Assembly: GCA_046582185.1 (NCBI GenBank)
Contig: JAYGEX010000028.1
Coordinates: 1-64,000 of the forward strand
From: GCA-002726655 sp046582185
GTDB taxonomy: Bacteria; Pseudomonadota; Gammaproteobacteria; Pseudomonadales; Azotimanducaceae
Direction of reading: 5' to 3'
Length of the DNA: 64,000 bases
Shown here piece by piece: positions 17,406 to 26,338 of the stretch (its first letter is position 1; each line of letters opens with the position of its first letter). Position numbers and translations under genes: made by a program. The notes below the pieces were generated by a model. It saw nothing but the letters and a program-made list of their open reading frames with translations. It was not told where the DNA came from and made no database searches.

Positions 17406-18680
17406 ATGCTCACATCTCTGCTTAATAAAAACGACAACAAAATTTTCTTCGGCTGGCGAATGGTTTCGGTGGCGTTTGTTGTTGATTTTATTGCAGTAGG
17501 TTTCTTCTTTTACTCCTACGGCATTTTCTTCAAGTCCATCGCCGAAGAGTTTGGAGACTCCAGATTCGGTGTCGCAATTGGGGTAACCGTTACCCAGGCC
17601 GTCGGCGCCTTGTTGGCACCCTTTATTGGTCGTGCCCTGGACAGGTTTCCCTTAAAACATGTCATTGTCTGCGGTGCTATCTCAATGGGCAGCGGTTTCT
17701 GCCTGCTGGGTCTCGCAGAAACGCCACTACAGTTTTATCTGATCCTCGGTGTATTTATTGGATTCGGCGCGGGTGCCATGGGCCAACTTGCCACATCAAA
17801 ACTTGTGAGCAATTGGTTTGTTCTAAAGCGAGGCACGGCTCTCGGCATTGCCGCCACGGGCATATCAGTATCAGGGGTGATCATGCCTGCCATCAGCGCC
17901 TGGATTATTGGCACCTTCGGCTGGCGAGAGGGCTTCGTCACATATGGCATCATTACGCTGGTTGTGGTTGTTCCCTTTGTCCTGCGTTTCGTGGTCTCCA
18001 GACCCGAAGACATTGGCTTATTACCAGATGGTGCAACTGAGCGCTCAAGCTTGCCGCCGCGAAAGCCGCCCCTGAAGACCAGGGAATTTCTGGGTCAACC
18101 CAATTTCTGGGTTTTACTGACCGTCATCGGCCTCTTGTTCTGCATCCAAAGCGCGACCTTGATTCATATGGTTCCACAACTGACCGATCATGGATATTCC
18201 CTGCTGGCTGCATCTGCCATCGCATCTGCTACTGCCGCTTTTGGCGTCGTTGGCAAGCTAACCTTTGGCTCCCTGGTAGATCGCTGGGATGTCCGCTACG
18301 CCTTGTGGTTAGCCATTGGCGTTCAATTAATTGGCCAGCTCATCATGTTATTCATCCCCGGCTACACCCCTTTCCTGATTGGTGCGTGTTTCTTCGGATT
18401 GGGAATGGGCGGCGTTGTTCCCATGCAGGGAGCTGTCGTTGGCGCAGCCTTTGGGCGGGAATCATTCGGCAGGGTATTAGGTGCCATGCGCCCACCGATG
18501 GCTCTCATTCATCTTCTTGGAACGCCATTTGCCGGTTATGTCTATGACGTTACGGGTAGCTACAAGCCCGCTTTCCTCACATTTCTGGTGCTGTATGTTA
18601 TCGCCGCAGTAGTAGTTCTGGCGCTAAGGGTTGAGACTCGCGCCCTATCCCGGATGACACCGGAAAACAGCAAGGCATGA
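17406..18680 (+). CDS. MFS transporter (monocarboxylate/oxalate-formate type)
   Basis: 424 residues with about twelve hydrophobic segments in two halves split by a basic loop (TERSSLPPRKPPLKTREF, about 210-228). The first helices and the R-A-L-D-R-F-P loop between helices 2 and 3 are typical of the major facilitator family, and the overall pattern resembles monocarboxylate carriers. It probably imports an organic acid. The stop overlaps the start of the Gfo/Idh/MocA oxidoreductase gene by four bases, so transport and oxidation of the same compound is a reasonable inference. No specificity motif is recognised. Confidence 0.86.
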   Translation: MLTSLLNKNDNKIFFGWRMVSVAFVVDFIAVGFFFYSYGIFFKSIAEEFGDSRFGVAIGVTVTQAVGALLAPFIGRALDRFPLKHVIVCGAISMGSGFCLLGLAETPLQFYLILGVFIGFGAGAMGQLATSKLVSNWFVLKRGTALGIAATGISVSGVIMPAISAWIIGTFGWREGFVTYGIITLVVVVPFVLRFVVSRPEDIGLLPDGATERSSLPPRKPPLKTREFLGQPNFWVLLTVIGLLFCIQSATLIHMVPQLTDHGYSLLAASAIASATAAFGVVGKLTFGSLVDRWDVRYALWLAIGVQLIGQLIMLFIPGYTPFLIGACFFGLGMGGVVPMQGAVVGAAFGRESFGRVLGAMRPPMALIHLLGTPFAGYVYDVTGSYKPAFLTFLVLYVIAAVVVLALRVETRALSRMTPENSKA

Positions 18681-19819
18681 GCGCCATTGGTATTGGTATT
18701 GTTGGTAGCGGCGAGATGGGCAGAAATGTTGCCCGACCTGTTATTGCCACAGACGATGCAATCAGTATCAGCGCAGTTTTCGACCCTGATCCTGAATCGA
18801 TCATTGCAGCACGGAAAGATTTTGGCGATCAGTTTGTTGCCGTCAGCAGCCTTCAGGAATTGTTAGATAACGACAAGGTTGATTGGGTCATGATTGCCTC
18901 CTGGAACAAATATCACGCAGAACAAACCATCGCTGCATTTGCGGCAGGCAAACATGTCTTCTGCCAAAAACCGCTGGCCTTAAGTCTCGATGAATGCCTC
19001 GATATGCGCAAGGCGTGGCTCGCATCCGGCAAACAATTCGTAATTGGCTTTAACCTGCGCTACTCACCGCACTATCGAAAGATCAAAGAGCTGTTGAGCA
19101 ATAAAGCCATCGGCGACATCGTCAGCTTCGAATTTAACGAAACCCTCGACTTTAATCACGGCGGTTTCATCATGGGCGACTGGCGTCGCTTACGGGAAAA
19201 TGCAGGTTCTCATCTGCTGGAAAAATGCTGTCACGATGTTGACCTTGCCAACTGGATGATAGAAAGCAGGGCATCCAGAGTTGCATCTTTTGGCGGCTTG
19301 AACTTTTTTCTGCCCGAAAACGCGGAAGCCCTCGAGCGCGTGGGTATGGCGGCGAACGGCCGCCAAGGATATATGACCTGGCGTTCTGGCAAATCCATCA
19401 ATCCTTTCACATCGGACAAAAACATCACCGACAATCAGGTGACGATCATTGAATATGAAAATGGCGTTCGCGCTACATTACATATGAATTCCAATACCGC
19501 AATTCCTGAGCGCCGGATGTATATTTGTGGAACGAGCGGAACACTGCGCGCTGACCTTATTAGCGGCGTCATCGAGTTGCAGCAGATAGGCTTTGAACAG
19601 GTGCGGATCGATCATTCCATGAAGGGCGCCGGCATGCATGGCGGCGGCGATGAATTTCTGGCAGCCGAACTTGTTGCCACAATGGTTAACGGCGAGCAGG
19701 CTTCAGCGACATTGGACGATGGGCTGGCGGCGGCTGTTACCTGCTTCGCAATTGACGATGCCATGGACACGGGCAGCGTGGTCGATCTCGGCCCCTACTG
19801 GCAACAGATCGACAACTAA
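18677..19819 (+). CDS. Gfo/Idh/MocA family oxidoreductase
   Basis: 380 residues. The Rossmann start is IGIGIVGSGEMGRNV, the dinucleotide-domain motif is FCQKPLALSLDEC (E-K-P variant Q-K-P), and a Gfo/Idh C-terminal domain follows. It should oxidise or reduce a polyol, sugar or cyclic alcohol with NAD(P). The ATGA overlap with the MFS gene points to one transcript. A second, unrelated Gfo/Idh protein is encoded at 31222-32388. Confidence 0.87.
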   Translation: MSAIGIGIVGSGEMGRNVARPVIATDDAISISAVFDPDPESIIAARKDFGDQFVAVSSLQELLDNDKVDWVMIASWNKYHAEQTIAAFAAGKHVFCQKPLALSLDECLDMRKAWLASGKQFVIGFNLRYSPHYRKIKELLSNKAIGDIVSFEFNETLDFNHGGFIMGDWRRLRENAGSHLLEKCCHDVDLANWMIESRASRVASFGGLNFFLPENAEALERVGMAANGRQGYMTWRSGKSINPFTSDKNITDNQVTIIEYENGVRATLHMNSNTAIPERRMYICGTSGTLRADLISGVIELQQIGFEQVRIDHSMKGAGMHGGGDEFLAAELVATMVNGEQASATLDDGLAAAVTCFAIDDAMDTGSVVDLGPYWQQIDN

Positions 19820-19856
19820 CCCGGGTTAGAAATGGGATTATTGCAGAGACTGTATT

Positions 19857-20309
19857 CTAACTCGCGACCCCTGCAGTTTCGCCTTTGATGTATCGCTGGA
19901 GATGATCAATGACGTGGGACTGTTCATCAATAATTGATTTCACCAGATCACCCACGGAGATCATTCCAATTAGATGACTGTCACTTAGTACGGGTAAATG
20001 ACGAACACGTTTTTGCGTCATTAAGCCCATCGCCCCATCAACTGTGGTGGTCGATTGAATGCAGACGAGGTCTTCAGTCATGATCTCTGAAACGGTCGTT
20101 GATTTGGAAGATTTTCCTTGCAGAATGACCTTCCTGGCATAATCCCGCTCGGAGATGATGCCGACCAGCGTGCCATTATCTGATAATACCGTGAGTGCGC
20201 CAACGCCTTTGAGCGCCATCATTTCTATCGCCTGGTAGACCGAGTGAGCAGGACCAACGGACCACACGTCACTCCCCTTTGCCGCTAATATTTCAGCTAT
20301 CTTCGACAT
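19857..20309 (-). CDS. Tandem CBS-domain protein
   Basis: 150 residues made almost entirely of two CBS motifs: the first includes GTLVGIISERDYARKV and the second VRHLPVLSDSHLIGMISVGD. Such stand-alone pairs bind adenosyl nucleotides and act as energy or redox sensors. SD AGGAGGTG lies just before the start. A hairpin-forming inverted repeat lies 24 bases upstream of the ATG. Confidence 0.88.
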   Translation of the reverse strand: MSKIAEILAAKGSDVWSVGPAHSVYQAIEMMALKGVGALTVLSDNGTLVGIISERDYARKVILQGKSSKSTTVSEIMTEDLVCIQSTTTVDGAMGLMTQKRVRHLPVLSDSHLIGMISVGDLVKSIIDEQSHVIDHLQRYIKGETAGVAS

Positions 20310-20332
20310 TTGGCACCTCCTGAGTCTTACTT

Positions 20333-20374
20333 ATAAAGTCTCCTCCTGAAAACGATGTTTTCATAAGACTTTAT
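20333..20374. repeat. Inverted repeat upstream of the CBS gene
   Basis: ATAAAGTCT (20333-20341) matches AGACTTTAT (20366-20374), with an inner GAAAAC...GTTTTC pair, giving a bulged stem of about 15 bp. It sits 24-65 bases upstream of the CBS gene start, so an operator or 5'-UTR hairpin is possible. Confidence 0.5.
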
Positions 20375-20442
20375 TGTGCTAAAGACAGGGGCTTCTTTAT
20401 TTCAAATTGATCTAAAAAGGCTAGTCAGTTAGCGCTTACATA

Positions 20443-21798
20443 CTAGTCAATCGCATTTCTGCGCCTAATGCCTGCGCTAATTTCTCGTCTTATCCAGAAC
20501 CAGCTCAATGTGCCAACCAGGGTGACCGTTGTGGCACTCGCAATGTAGATGCCGGTGTAACCAAGCAAGCTATCGCCGAGCAAGGCCAGCGGCAAATAGA
20601 TTACGATCATTTGCAGGACCGAAAGAACCAGCGGCGGCATGGGCCGGCCAAGCGCATTAAAGGTTGAGGTGGATACGGACATCACTCCCATAAAACCTAT
20701 GCTCAACGGCACTATCAATAAATAGGTAACGGCTGCAGCCACGACCTCTGCATCATCATTGATCAAGGCAACAAAAAACCTCGCGAAGAAGAATAAGAGT
20801 GCATACGCCACAATACCCCAGACGAGCACAAAGCCATTGGACAGACTTAAGGCCCGTTTAACCCGATCAAACTTCCCGGCGCCCCAGTTCTGACCAATGA
20901 ACGGGGCAATACTCATGGACAGAGCCCAGATCACCATAACCACAAGCGCTTCAATTCGCGATGCCACACCAAAACCCGCAACAACCACTGCGCCGTGAGC
21001 GGCAAGCAATTTGGTGACGACTGTCATAGATACCGGCGCAATCAGATTGCTCGCGATCGCCGGTAGTCCAACATGCAAAATATCCCTGCTGGATTCAAGG
21101 AAGCCGCTCATTGAGAAGATAACGATCTTGTCCCTGAAAACGATGATGTAAATATAGATCAGGAAACTAATAAAACGCGCCAGCACATAACCGAGCGCCG
21201 CGCCCGCCAATCCTAATTCCGGCGCACCCATCAAACCGAATATAAAGAATGGCGCGATCAATACATGAAGCGCGGAGCCAATGAACATCAGATATCCGGG
21301 AGATACTGCATCACCCATTGCCCGCATCAAAGTGGAACCAACGAAGCCAAAAGTGAAGAACGGCAGGCCCAGCAACCAGATCGCCATATAGTCAACAATC
21401 AGTGGAAGCACTTCTTCGCTTGCTCCCAAAAATATGAAGAAGGGTTCCAGGCTCAGGTAGGAAGCTATTGCGAATACGAAGATGAGTAAGGAAACCAGGA
21501 CAAAGGCATGAGCATTCAGCCGTCTGGCTTTTTCCCTGTCGCCGACGCCCATTGCTCTGGCAACGACGGAGGATGCACCAACGCCCAGCCCCATAGTCAG
21601 CCCGTGTAGCATATACACCAGGGGAAATGTGAAGCCGATCGCGGCGAGCTCATTGGTACCAACTCGACCAACATAGATCGTCTCTATCAAGCCTGCACCC
21701 ATCACCGAAATCAAACCGAGCACCATATAACCGGTGAGCTTGATCAGATGAGCAGGTACTGCCCCTTCGGTGAAGTCCCGAGACCTGGCATCAGCCAA
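20443..21798 (-). CDS. MATE family efflux transporter
   Basis: 451 residues, about twelve membrane segments. The opening half has LISVMGAGLIETIYVGRVGT and the second half repeats the fold with GFGVASRIEALVVMVIWALS and IGQNWGAGKFDRVKRA, typical of MATE Na+/H+ drug antiporters. It starts 5 bases after the stop of the nitronate monooxygenase gene on the same strand, so the two are probably co-transcribed. The substrate is unknown. Confidence 0.9.
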   Translation of the reverse strand: MADARSRDFTEGAVPAHLIKLTGYMVLGLISVMGAGLIETIYVGRVGTNELAAIGFTFPLVYMLHGLTMGLGVGASSVVARAMGVGDREKARRLNAHAFVLVSLLIFVFAIASYLSLEPFFIFLGASEEVLPLIVDYMAIWLLGLPFFTFGFVGSTLMRAMGDAVSPGYLMFIGSALHVLIAPFFIFGLMGAPELGLAGAALGYVLARFISFLIYIYIIVFRDKIVIFSMSGFLESSRDILHVGLPAIASNLIAPVSMTVVTKLLAAHGAVVVAGFGVASRIEALVVMVIWALSMSIAPFIGQNWGAGKFDRVKRALSLSNGFVLVWGIVAYALLFFFARFFVALINDDAEVVAAAVTYLLIVPLSIGFMGVMSVSTSTFNALGRPMPPLVLSVLQMIVIYLPLALLGDSLLGYTGIYIASATTVTLVGTLSWFWIRREISAGIRRRNAID

Positions 21799-21803
21799 TG
21801 GTG

Positions 21804-22937
21804 TTATTCATCAACAAATGCCTTCAAGCGCTCATTAGCTTCCAGGAAGTCTTCCATAAAATTGTAGACAACCTGCTTTGAACTCAGCGACTGATTCATC
21901 AAGCCAACGCCCTGACCAACCCAGAATGTTGCCAACTGTTTTGCTCCCTTGTGTCCGGCTTCTGCCATCTTCACGACCTTTCCAAGAGCAGGCTCACTAA
22001 CGAGGGATTGAAGCGGCATCGGCAATGGCTCAGGTGCGCCTTCCAGCTCCCAGGCATCCGTCCAGGGAGAACGAATTTGTCTTGAATACTTACCAGTTCG
22101 ACTCTTTGAGCGCACTGTCTGGTTGGATGAGGCCGAGAGTAACTTTTCAACAATGACGGGCGATGTCTCTGCCTCTTGTACCGTTAGCCAGACCGACCCC
22201 GTCCATACACCGTGGGCACCCATGGCCATGGATGCCGCCATCTGTCGACCAGTCACTATACCTCCAGCGGCTAGTACCGATACATTTTTGTAGTCTTTAA
22301 CAGCTTCGGTGACTTCGGGTACAAGCACCATGGTAGATACTTCGCCGCAGTGGCCTCCTGCTTCAGTGCCCGCAACCACAATAATATCAACGCCGGCCTC
22401 TGCCTGCTTTACCGCATGATGTTTCGCACCAACAAGTGCCGCTACAGGTACATTGTGCTTCTTTCCAAGTTCCAACATGTATTTCGGCGGTACACCGAGA
22501 GCGTTAGCAACAAGTTTGATAGGGTGCGCAAAGACAATATCCAGAATATTTGCCGCACGATTTTCGCCGAGGAAGCCACCGCCACGGTTAGTCTGGTTTT
22601 CATAAATATCTTTGGTATCAATGTCGTGCTGGGCAAGAATACCGGCTGCAAAGTTTTTATGTTCATCAGGTACCATGGCACGGACTTCATCGGCGCTGGC
22701 GGATTCATCTTTGTTCGCCATCGTGGTCGGTACGATGAGGTCAACGCCGTAGGGCTTGCCATCAATATGATCATCGATCCACTTAAGTTCGATTTCCAGC
22801 TGCTCAGGTCCGAATCCCGCTGCGCCCAATACACCCATGCCGCCAGCCTTGGACACCTCGACGACAACATCTCGACAATGTGTGAAAGCAACGAGTGGAA
22901 AGTCAATGCCAAGTAGATCACAAATCGGTGATTTCAT
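21804..22937 (-). CDS. Nitronate monooxygenase family protein (second paralogue)
   Basis: About 377 residues from ATG 22937 (MKSPICDLLGIDFPLVAF), which has a GGGAGAA SD; the longer frame from 23000 adds 21 unlikely residues. FMN-site motifs are VVAGTEAGGHCGEVS and AAGGIVTGRQMAASMAMGAHG. It is longer than the 4905-5879 protein and ends in a helical tail typical of the larger 2-nitropropane dioxygenase-like enzymes. The true substrate may be something other than nitronates. It lies upstream of the MATE gene in the same unit. Confidence 0.84.
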   Translation of the reverse strand: MKSPICDLLGIDFPLVAFTHCRDVVVEVSKAGGMGVLGAAGFGPEQLEIELKWIDDHIDGKPYGVDLIVPTTMANKDESASADEVRAMVPDEHKNFAAGILAQHDIDTKDIYENQTNRGGGFLGENRAANILDIVFAHPIKLVANALGVPPKYMLELGKKHNVPVAALVGAKHHAVKQAEAGVDIIVVAGTEAGGHCGEVSTMVLVPEVTEAVKDYKNVSVLAAGGIVTGRQMAASMAMGAHGVWTGSVWLTVQEAETSPVIVEKLLSASSNQTVRSKSRTGKYSRQIRSPWTDAWELEGAPEPLPMPLQSLVSEPALGKVVKMAEAGHKGAKQLATFWVGQGVGLMNQSLSSKQVVYNFMEDFLEANERLKAFVDE

Positions 22938-23060
22938 ATCCTGTTCTCCCTGTTGGTTTGCCTTGATCATCTCACTAAGCGACCACAAGTTCGAGGGCAC
23001 GTCTCGCTACATCAACACTGTGAATCAAGCATGATGTACCTATGTCGATCCCTTCGTGAA

Positions 23061-24026
23061 TTAGCCGGGATAGTCGAGCGCGTGCCTGAACAACTCTTTA
23101 GTGATATTGCCCCCTGAACATATGATACCGGTCTTCAAGTCTTCACTGCGCTCTTTCTCCTTGAGCAGCGCCGCCAGACCAGCCGCGCCAGCGCCTTCAA
23201 CTACATTATGGGTATCTGTAAAATAGGCAGCGATCGCGCCTAATACTTCGTCATCACTGACTTCGACGATGTGGTCCACTTCACCCATCATCACATCCAA
23301 TGCCTCCCGGTTTGGATTCCGAATCGCAAGCCCATCTGCGATGGTATTCGCGGAATTGGTGCCGATACATCTACCGGCATTCAGTGACAGATGATATCCA
23401 TTGGCATTTTCTGAAACAACGCCGATTATCTGAGTGTCCAGATCCATAGCATTCCTGGTGGAGATCATGCCTGCAATACCAGAGCCCAGACCAATGGGCA
23501 CATAGACCTTATCCAGGTCTGGAACATGCCGGAATAATTCCAGGGCATAAGTGGCAACACCTTTTACAAGGTCGATATGGAAAGATGGCAGCAGATGCAG
23601 GCCTCTGTCAGCGGCAATAGATTGCGCATTCTCAACCGCCTCGTCAAAGTCATTACCCGCAACAATCAACTCCGCACCCAGCGCCCGCATGGCGGCATTC
23701 TTGTCAGGACTATTGCCCTCCGGTACGACAATCACCGCATTCAAGCCAAAACGCCTGGCCGCAAATGCAATGCTCTGCCCATGATTCCCGCGTGTCGCCG
23801 CACATATACCCTGGACCTCTGGTTGCTGCTTACTTAAGTTACCAATGTAGATCAATCCGCCCCTGACCTTAAATGAGCCGGTTGGATTATGGTTTTCATG
23901 CTTCACCCAGACGTCACACCCACATCGTTCGTTGAGCAATGGCCATGTAATTTGCGGTGTTGCCTGAAGCACTTTATATACCTCAGACGCCGCCTGTTCG
24001 ATTTGTCGTAATGTTGGTAACAACAT
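23061..24026 (-). CDS. PLP-dependent threonine/serine dehydratase family protein
   Basis: 321 residues of fold-type II PLP enzyme. The Schiff-base lysine is Lys53 in NPTGSFKVRGG, the phosphate loop is GLGSGIAGMI and the C-terminal strand is CSGGN. The length matches catabolic threonine dehydratases/serine racemases without a regulatory ACT domain; a hydroxy-aspartate dehydratase is also possible. It is transcribed on its own and divergent from the carboxylase operon. Confidence 0.86.
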   Translation of the reverse strand: MLLPTLRQIEQAASEVYKVLQATPQITWPLLNERCGCDVWVKHENHNPTGSFKVRGGLIYIGNLSKQQPEVQGICAATRGNHGQSIAFAARRFGLNAVIVVPEGNSPDKNAAMRALGAELIVAGNDFDEAVENAQSIAADRGLHLLPSFHIDLVKGVATYALELFRHVPDLDKVYVPIGLGSGIAGMISTRNAMDLDTQIIGVVSENANGYHLSLNAGRCIGTNSANTIADGLAIRNPNREALDVMMGEVDHIVEVSDDEVLGAIAAYFTDTHNVVEGAGAAGLAALLKEKERSEDLKTGIICSGGNITKELFRHALDYPG

Positions 24027-24349
24027 TAGCTCCCTGCACTATTCGCTTAAGGACATTCTATGTCATTTGTTGTTGAAGGTACGCAGCACCGCATTTGGCC
24101 TATTCTTGCCTGATCCCGGTGGCGCGGATTTATGATAGTCTCCAGACTCGTTAGCAGCAGATCCTCTGATTTGATCGTTAAAAAACATGGTGGACACACC
24201 ACCAATTCGCGCACTCATGGACCAGCTCGCTCCGTCGTACACGACTCACATCCACATGACGAATTAGATCGTCTAAGGCGCGGAATAGTAATGACTATAC
24301 CTGCTCTCATGCTTCAATCAGCTACCATCTCTGGAACCTGGAGAATGAT
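24027..24349. other. Divergent promoter region, no gene supported
   Basis: This lies between the PLP dehydratase (minus) and the carboxylase operon (plus). A frame at 24132-24353 encodes composition unlike a protein (many His, Ser and Arg residues) and I reject it. Regulatory sites for both sides must be here, but I see no clear -35/-10 pair. Confidence 0.4.
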
Positions 24350-26338
24350 TTGATAACAAAAGTGCTAATTGCAAACAGAGGGGAGATCGCCTGTCGAATC
24401 ATCGACAGCGTGCAAGCCGCTGGTTATGACGCTGTCGCCGTTCACAGTGATGCAGATTCGCAAGCATTATTCACGGCTCTTGCTGATGAGGCGGTCAGCC
24501 TGGGCGGGAATTCCGCCGCAGAATCCTACCTTGATATGGACAAGATATTTAATGCGGCGAAAGCCACGGGTGCCGATGCTATACATCCCGGTTATGGATT
24601 CTTGTCGGAGAACGCTGACTTTGCCGCCAGATGTAAGGAGGAAGGCATTATCTTCATTGGCCCATCAGAGCATGCCATTCGGGTAATGGGCAATAAAGCA
24701 GCTGCTAAAAATCTGATGCTGTCTTCAGGTGTGCCTTGCATTCCTGGCTATCAGGGAGACAAACAGGATGACGATACCTTGAGGAGCGAAGCACAAAATA
24801 TAGGCTTCCCGCTAATGATTAAGGCCGCAGCCGGTGGCGGCGGCCGAGGCATAAGGCTGGTCAATTCGCTGGAAGAAATGGATGTACAACTGGCATCCGC
24901 ACGAAAGGAGTCCTTGAGTTCATTCGGCAGCGACGAACTAATACTCGAAAAGGCAATCGTCGGTGGGCGCCACATTGAAATTCAGATTGCCGCAGACCGG
25001 CAAGGCAACATAGTCCATCTGTTCGAGCGCGACTGTAGTGTGCAGCGACGCCATCAGAAGGTCATAGAAGAGGCGCCATCCCCGTTTATGAACGATCAGC
25101 TTCGCCGCGAAATGGGCCTCGCCGCTATTAACGCCGCCAGGGTCGTGGACTATGAGGGCGTAGGTACCGTGGAGTTTTTGGTTGATGCCGATCAGCATTT
25201 TTATTTCCTTGAGATGAATACCAGGCTTCAGGTAGAGCATCCGGTTACCGAGTTGATTACCGGCGTTGATATCGTCGACTGGCAACTCCAGATCGCCGAG
25301 GGGGAACAACTACCACTGGATCAAGCAGACCTCTCCATTAGCGGCCACAGCATCGAGGTGCGAATCTATGCTGAAGATCCTGCAAATGGCTTTATGCCAC
25401 AAACGGGGCGTTTGAGCGTCTTCGAACCTTCCGAGGATGCTGGCATACGAATTGACCATGGCATATACCCGGGCGCCATCGTAACGCCCTACTATGACGC
25501 TATGCTCGCCAAGGTCATCTCCTGGGGCAAAGACAGGGAAGAGGCGCGGAGGAGGTTAATTCGCGCGCTCAAGCAGACGCAAATCCTTGGCCTTGTAACC
25601 AACAAGACCTTTCTTATCCAATTATTGAGAGAACAGGCATTTATAGACGGGGCTGCTACAACATCCTTTATCGATGAGGAGGTCATGGAGCGTGCCAAAG
25701 GTAGCGCGTCTGACCTTGAGCTGGCACTCGCCGCTGTCATCCTGAGCCACGGTAGCGGGGCACTTGATAATTGGTCCAATACAGAGTTAATGATACGAAC
25801 TGAGATATTTACTTCTGGCAAAGAAAGTCAATCTGTAAAGATTCTAGCGAGCAACTCAGGATATCAAGTCACCGCCGGTGACACCAAATTCGATATTGTG
25901 GATGTTAATTGTGGGGACGGTAGCCTCGTCTATACACTCAATGAGATTACACGTTATGCGGGGTACTCCATTGATGGTGATCAGATCAGCATTGATATCG
26001 GGGAACGGGTCTCGAACTTCGAACGCGTGACTTATAAGCCAGCTGAATCGGAAGACGCCGCTGGAAGCGGACAAATTTTAGCATCCACAGAGGGCCTGGT
26101 GATCGATATCCTGATAGCGCCCGGAGACAGAGTCAATAAGGGTGATGCACTAATACTGGTGGAAGCCATGAAAATGGAGCACCGGCACCTGGCAGATGGT
26201 AACGGTATTGTTGCGGCGGTACACGTTATTCCCAACCAACAGGTCAAGAACCATCAACTAATGGTGGAGCTGAAATTGGACGATGGAAATTCAATAGATG
26301 GAAATTTAGCAGACGCACCTGGCGGAGGTACAAGTTGA
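24350..26338 (+). CDS. Acyl-CoA carboxylase, biotin carboxylase/BCCP subunit
   Basis: 662 residues in the order biotin carboxylase (ITKVLIANRGEIACRI at the start, ATP loop KAAAGGGGRGIRL at 158-170, EMNTRLQVEHPVTE) then linker and biotinyl domain with EAMKMEH, biotin on Lys608. This is the alpha subunit of 3-methylcrotonyl-, geranyl- or propionyl-CoA carboxylase-type enzymes. The start is TTG 24350, supported by GGAG upstream; the ATG five bases earlier is followed at once by a stop in its own frame. It overlaps the beta-subunit gene by four bases. The substrate is not determined; no enoyl-CoA hydratase or lyase of the leucine or geraniol pathway is adjacent. Confidence 0.9.
   Translation: MITKVLIANRGEIACRIIDSVQAAGYDAVAVHSDADSQALFTALADEAVSLGGNSAAESYLDMDKIFNAAKATGADAIHPGYGFLSENADFAARCKEEGIIFIGPSEHAIRVMGNKAAAKNLMLSSGVPCIPGYQGDKQDDDTLRSEAQNIGFPLMIKAAAGGGGRGIRLVNSLEEMDVQLASARKESLSSFGSDELILEKAIVGGRHIEIQIAADRQGNIVHLFERDCSVQRRHQKVIEEAPSPFMNDQLRREMGLAAINAARVVDYEGVGTVEFLVDADQHFYFLEMNTRLQVEHPVTELITGVDIVDWQLQIAEGEQLPLDQADLSISGHSIEVRIYAEDPANGFMPQTGRLSVFEPSEDAGIRIDHGIYPGAIVTPYYDAMLAKVISWGKDREEARRRLIRALKQTQILGLVTNKTFLIQLLREQAFIDGAATTSFIDEEVMERAKGSASDLELALAAVILSHGSGALDNWSNTELMIRTEIFTSGKESQSVKILASNSGYQVTAGDTKFDIVDVNCGDGSLVYTLNEITRYAGYSIDGDQISIDIGERVSNFERVTYKPAESEDAAGSGQILASTEGLVIDILIAPGDRVNKGDALILVEAMKMEHRHLADGNGIVAAVHVIPNQQVKNHQLMVELKLDDGNSIDGNLADAPGGGTS

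Noticed and set aside
24132..24353. 73-residue frame upstream of the carboxylase operon
   Set aside because: Composition is unlike a protein, no ribosome site is present and it overlaps the carboxylase start.
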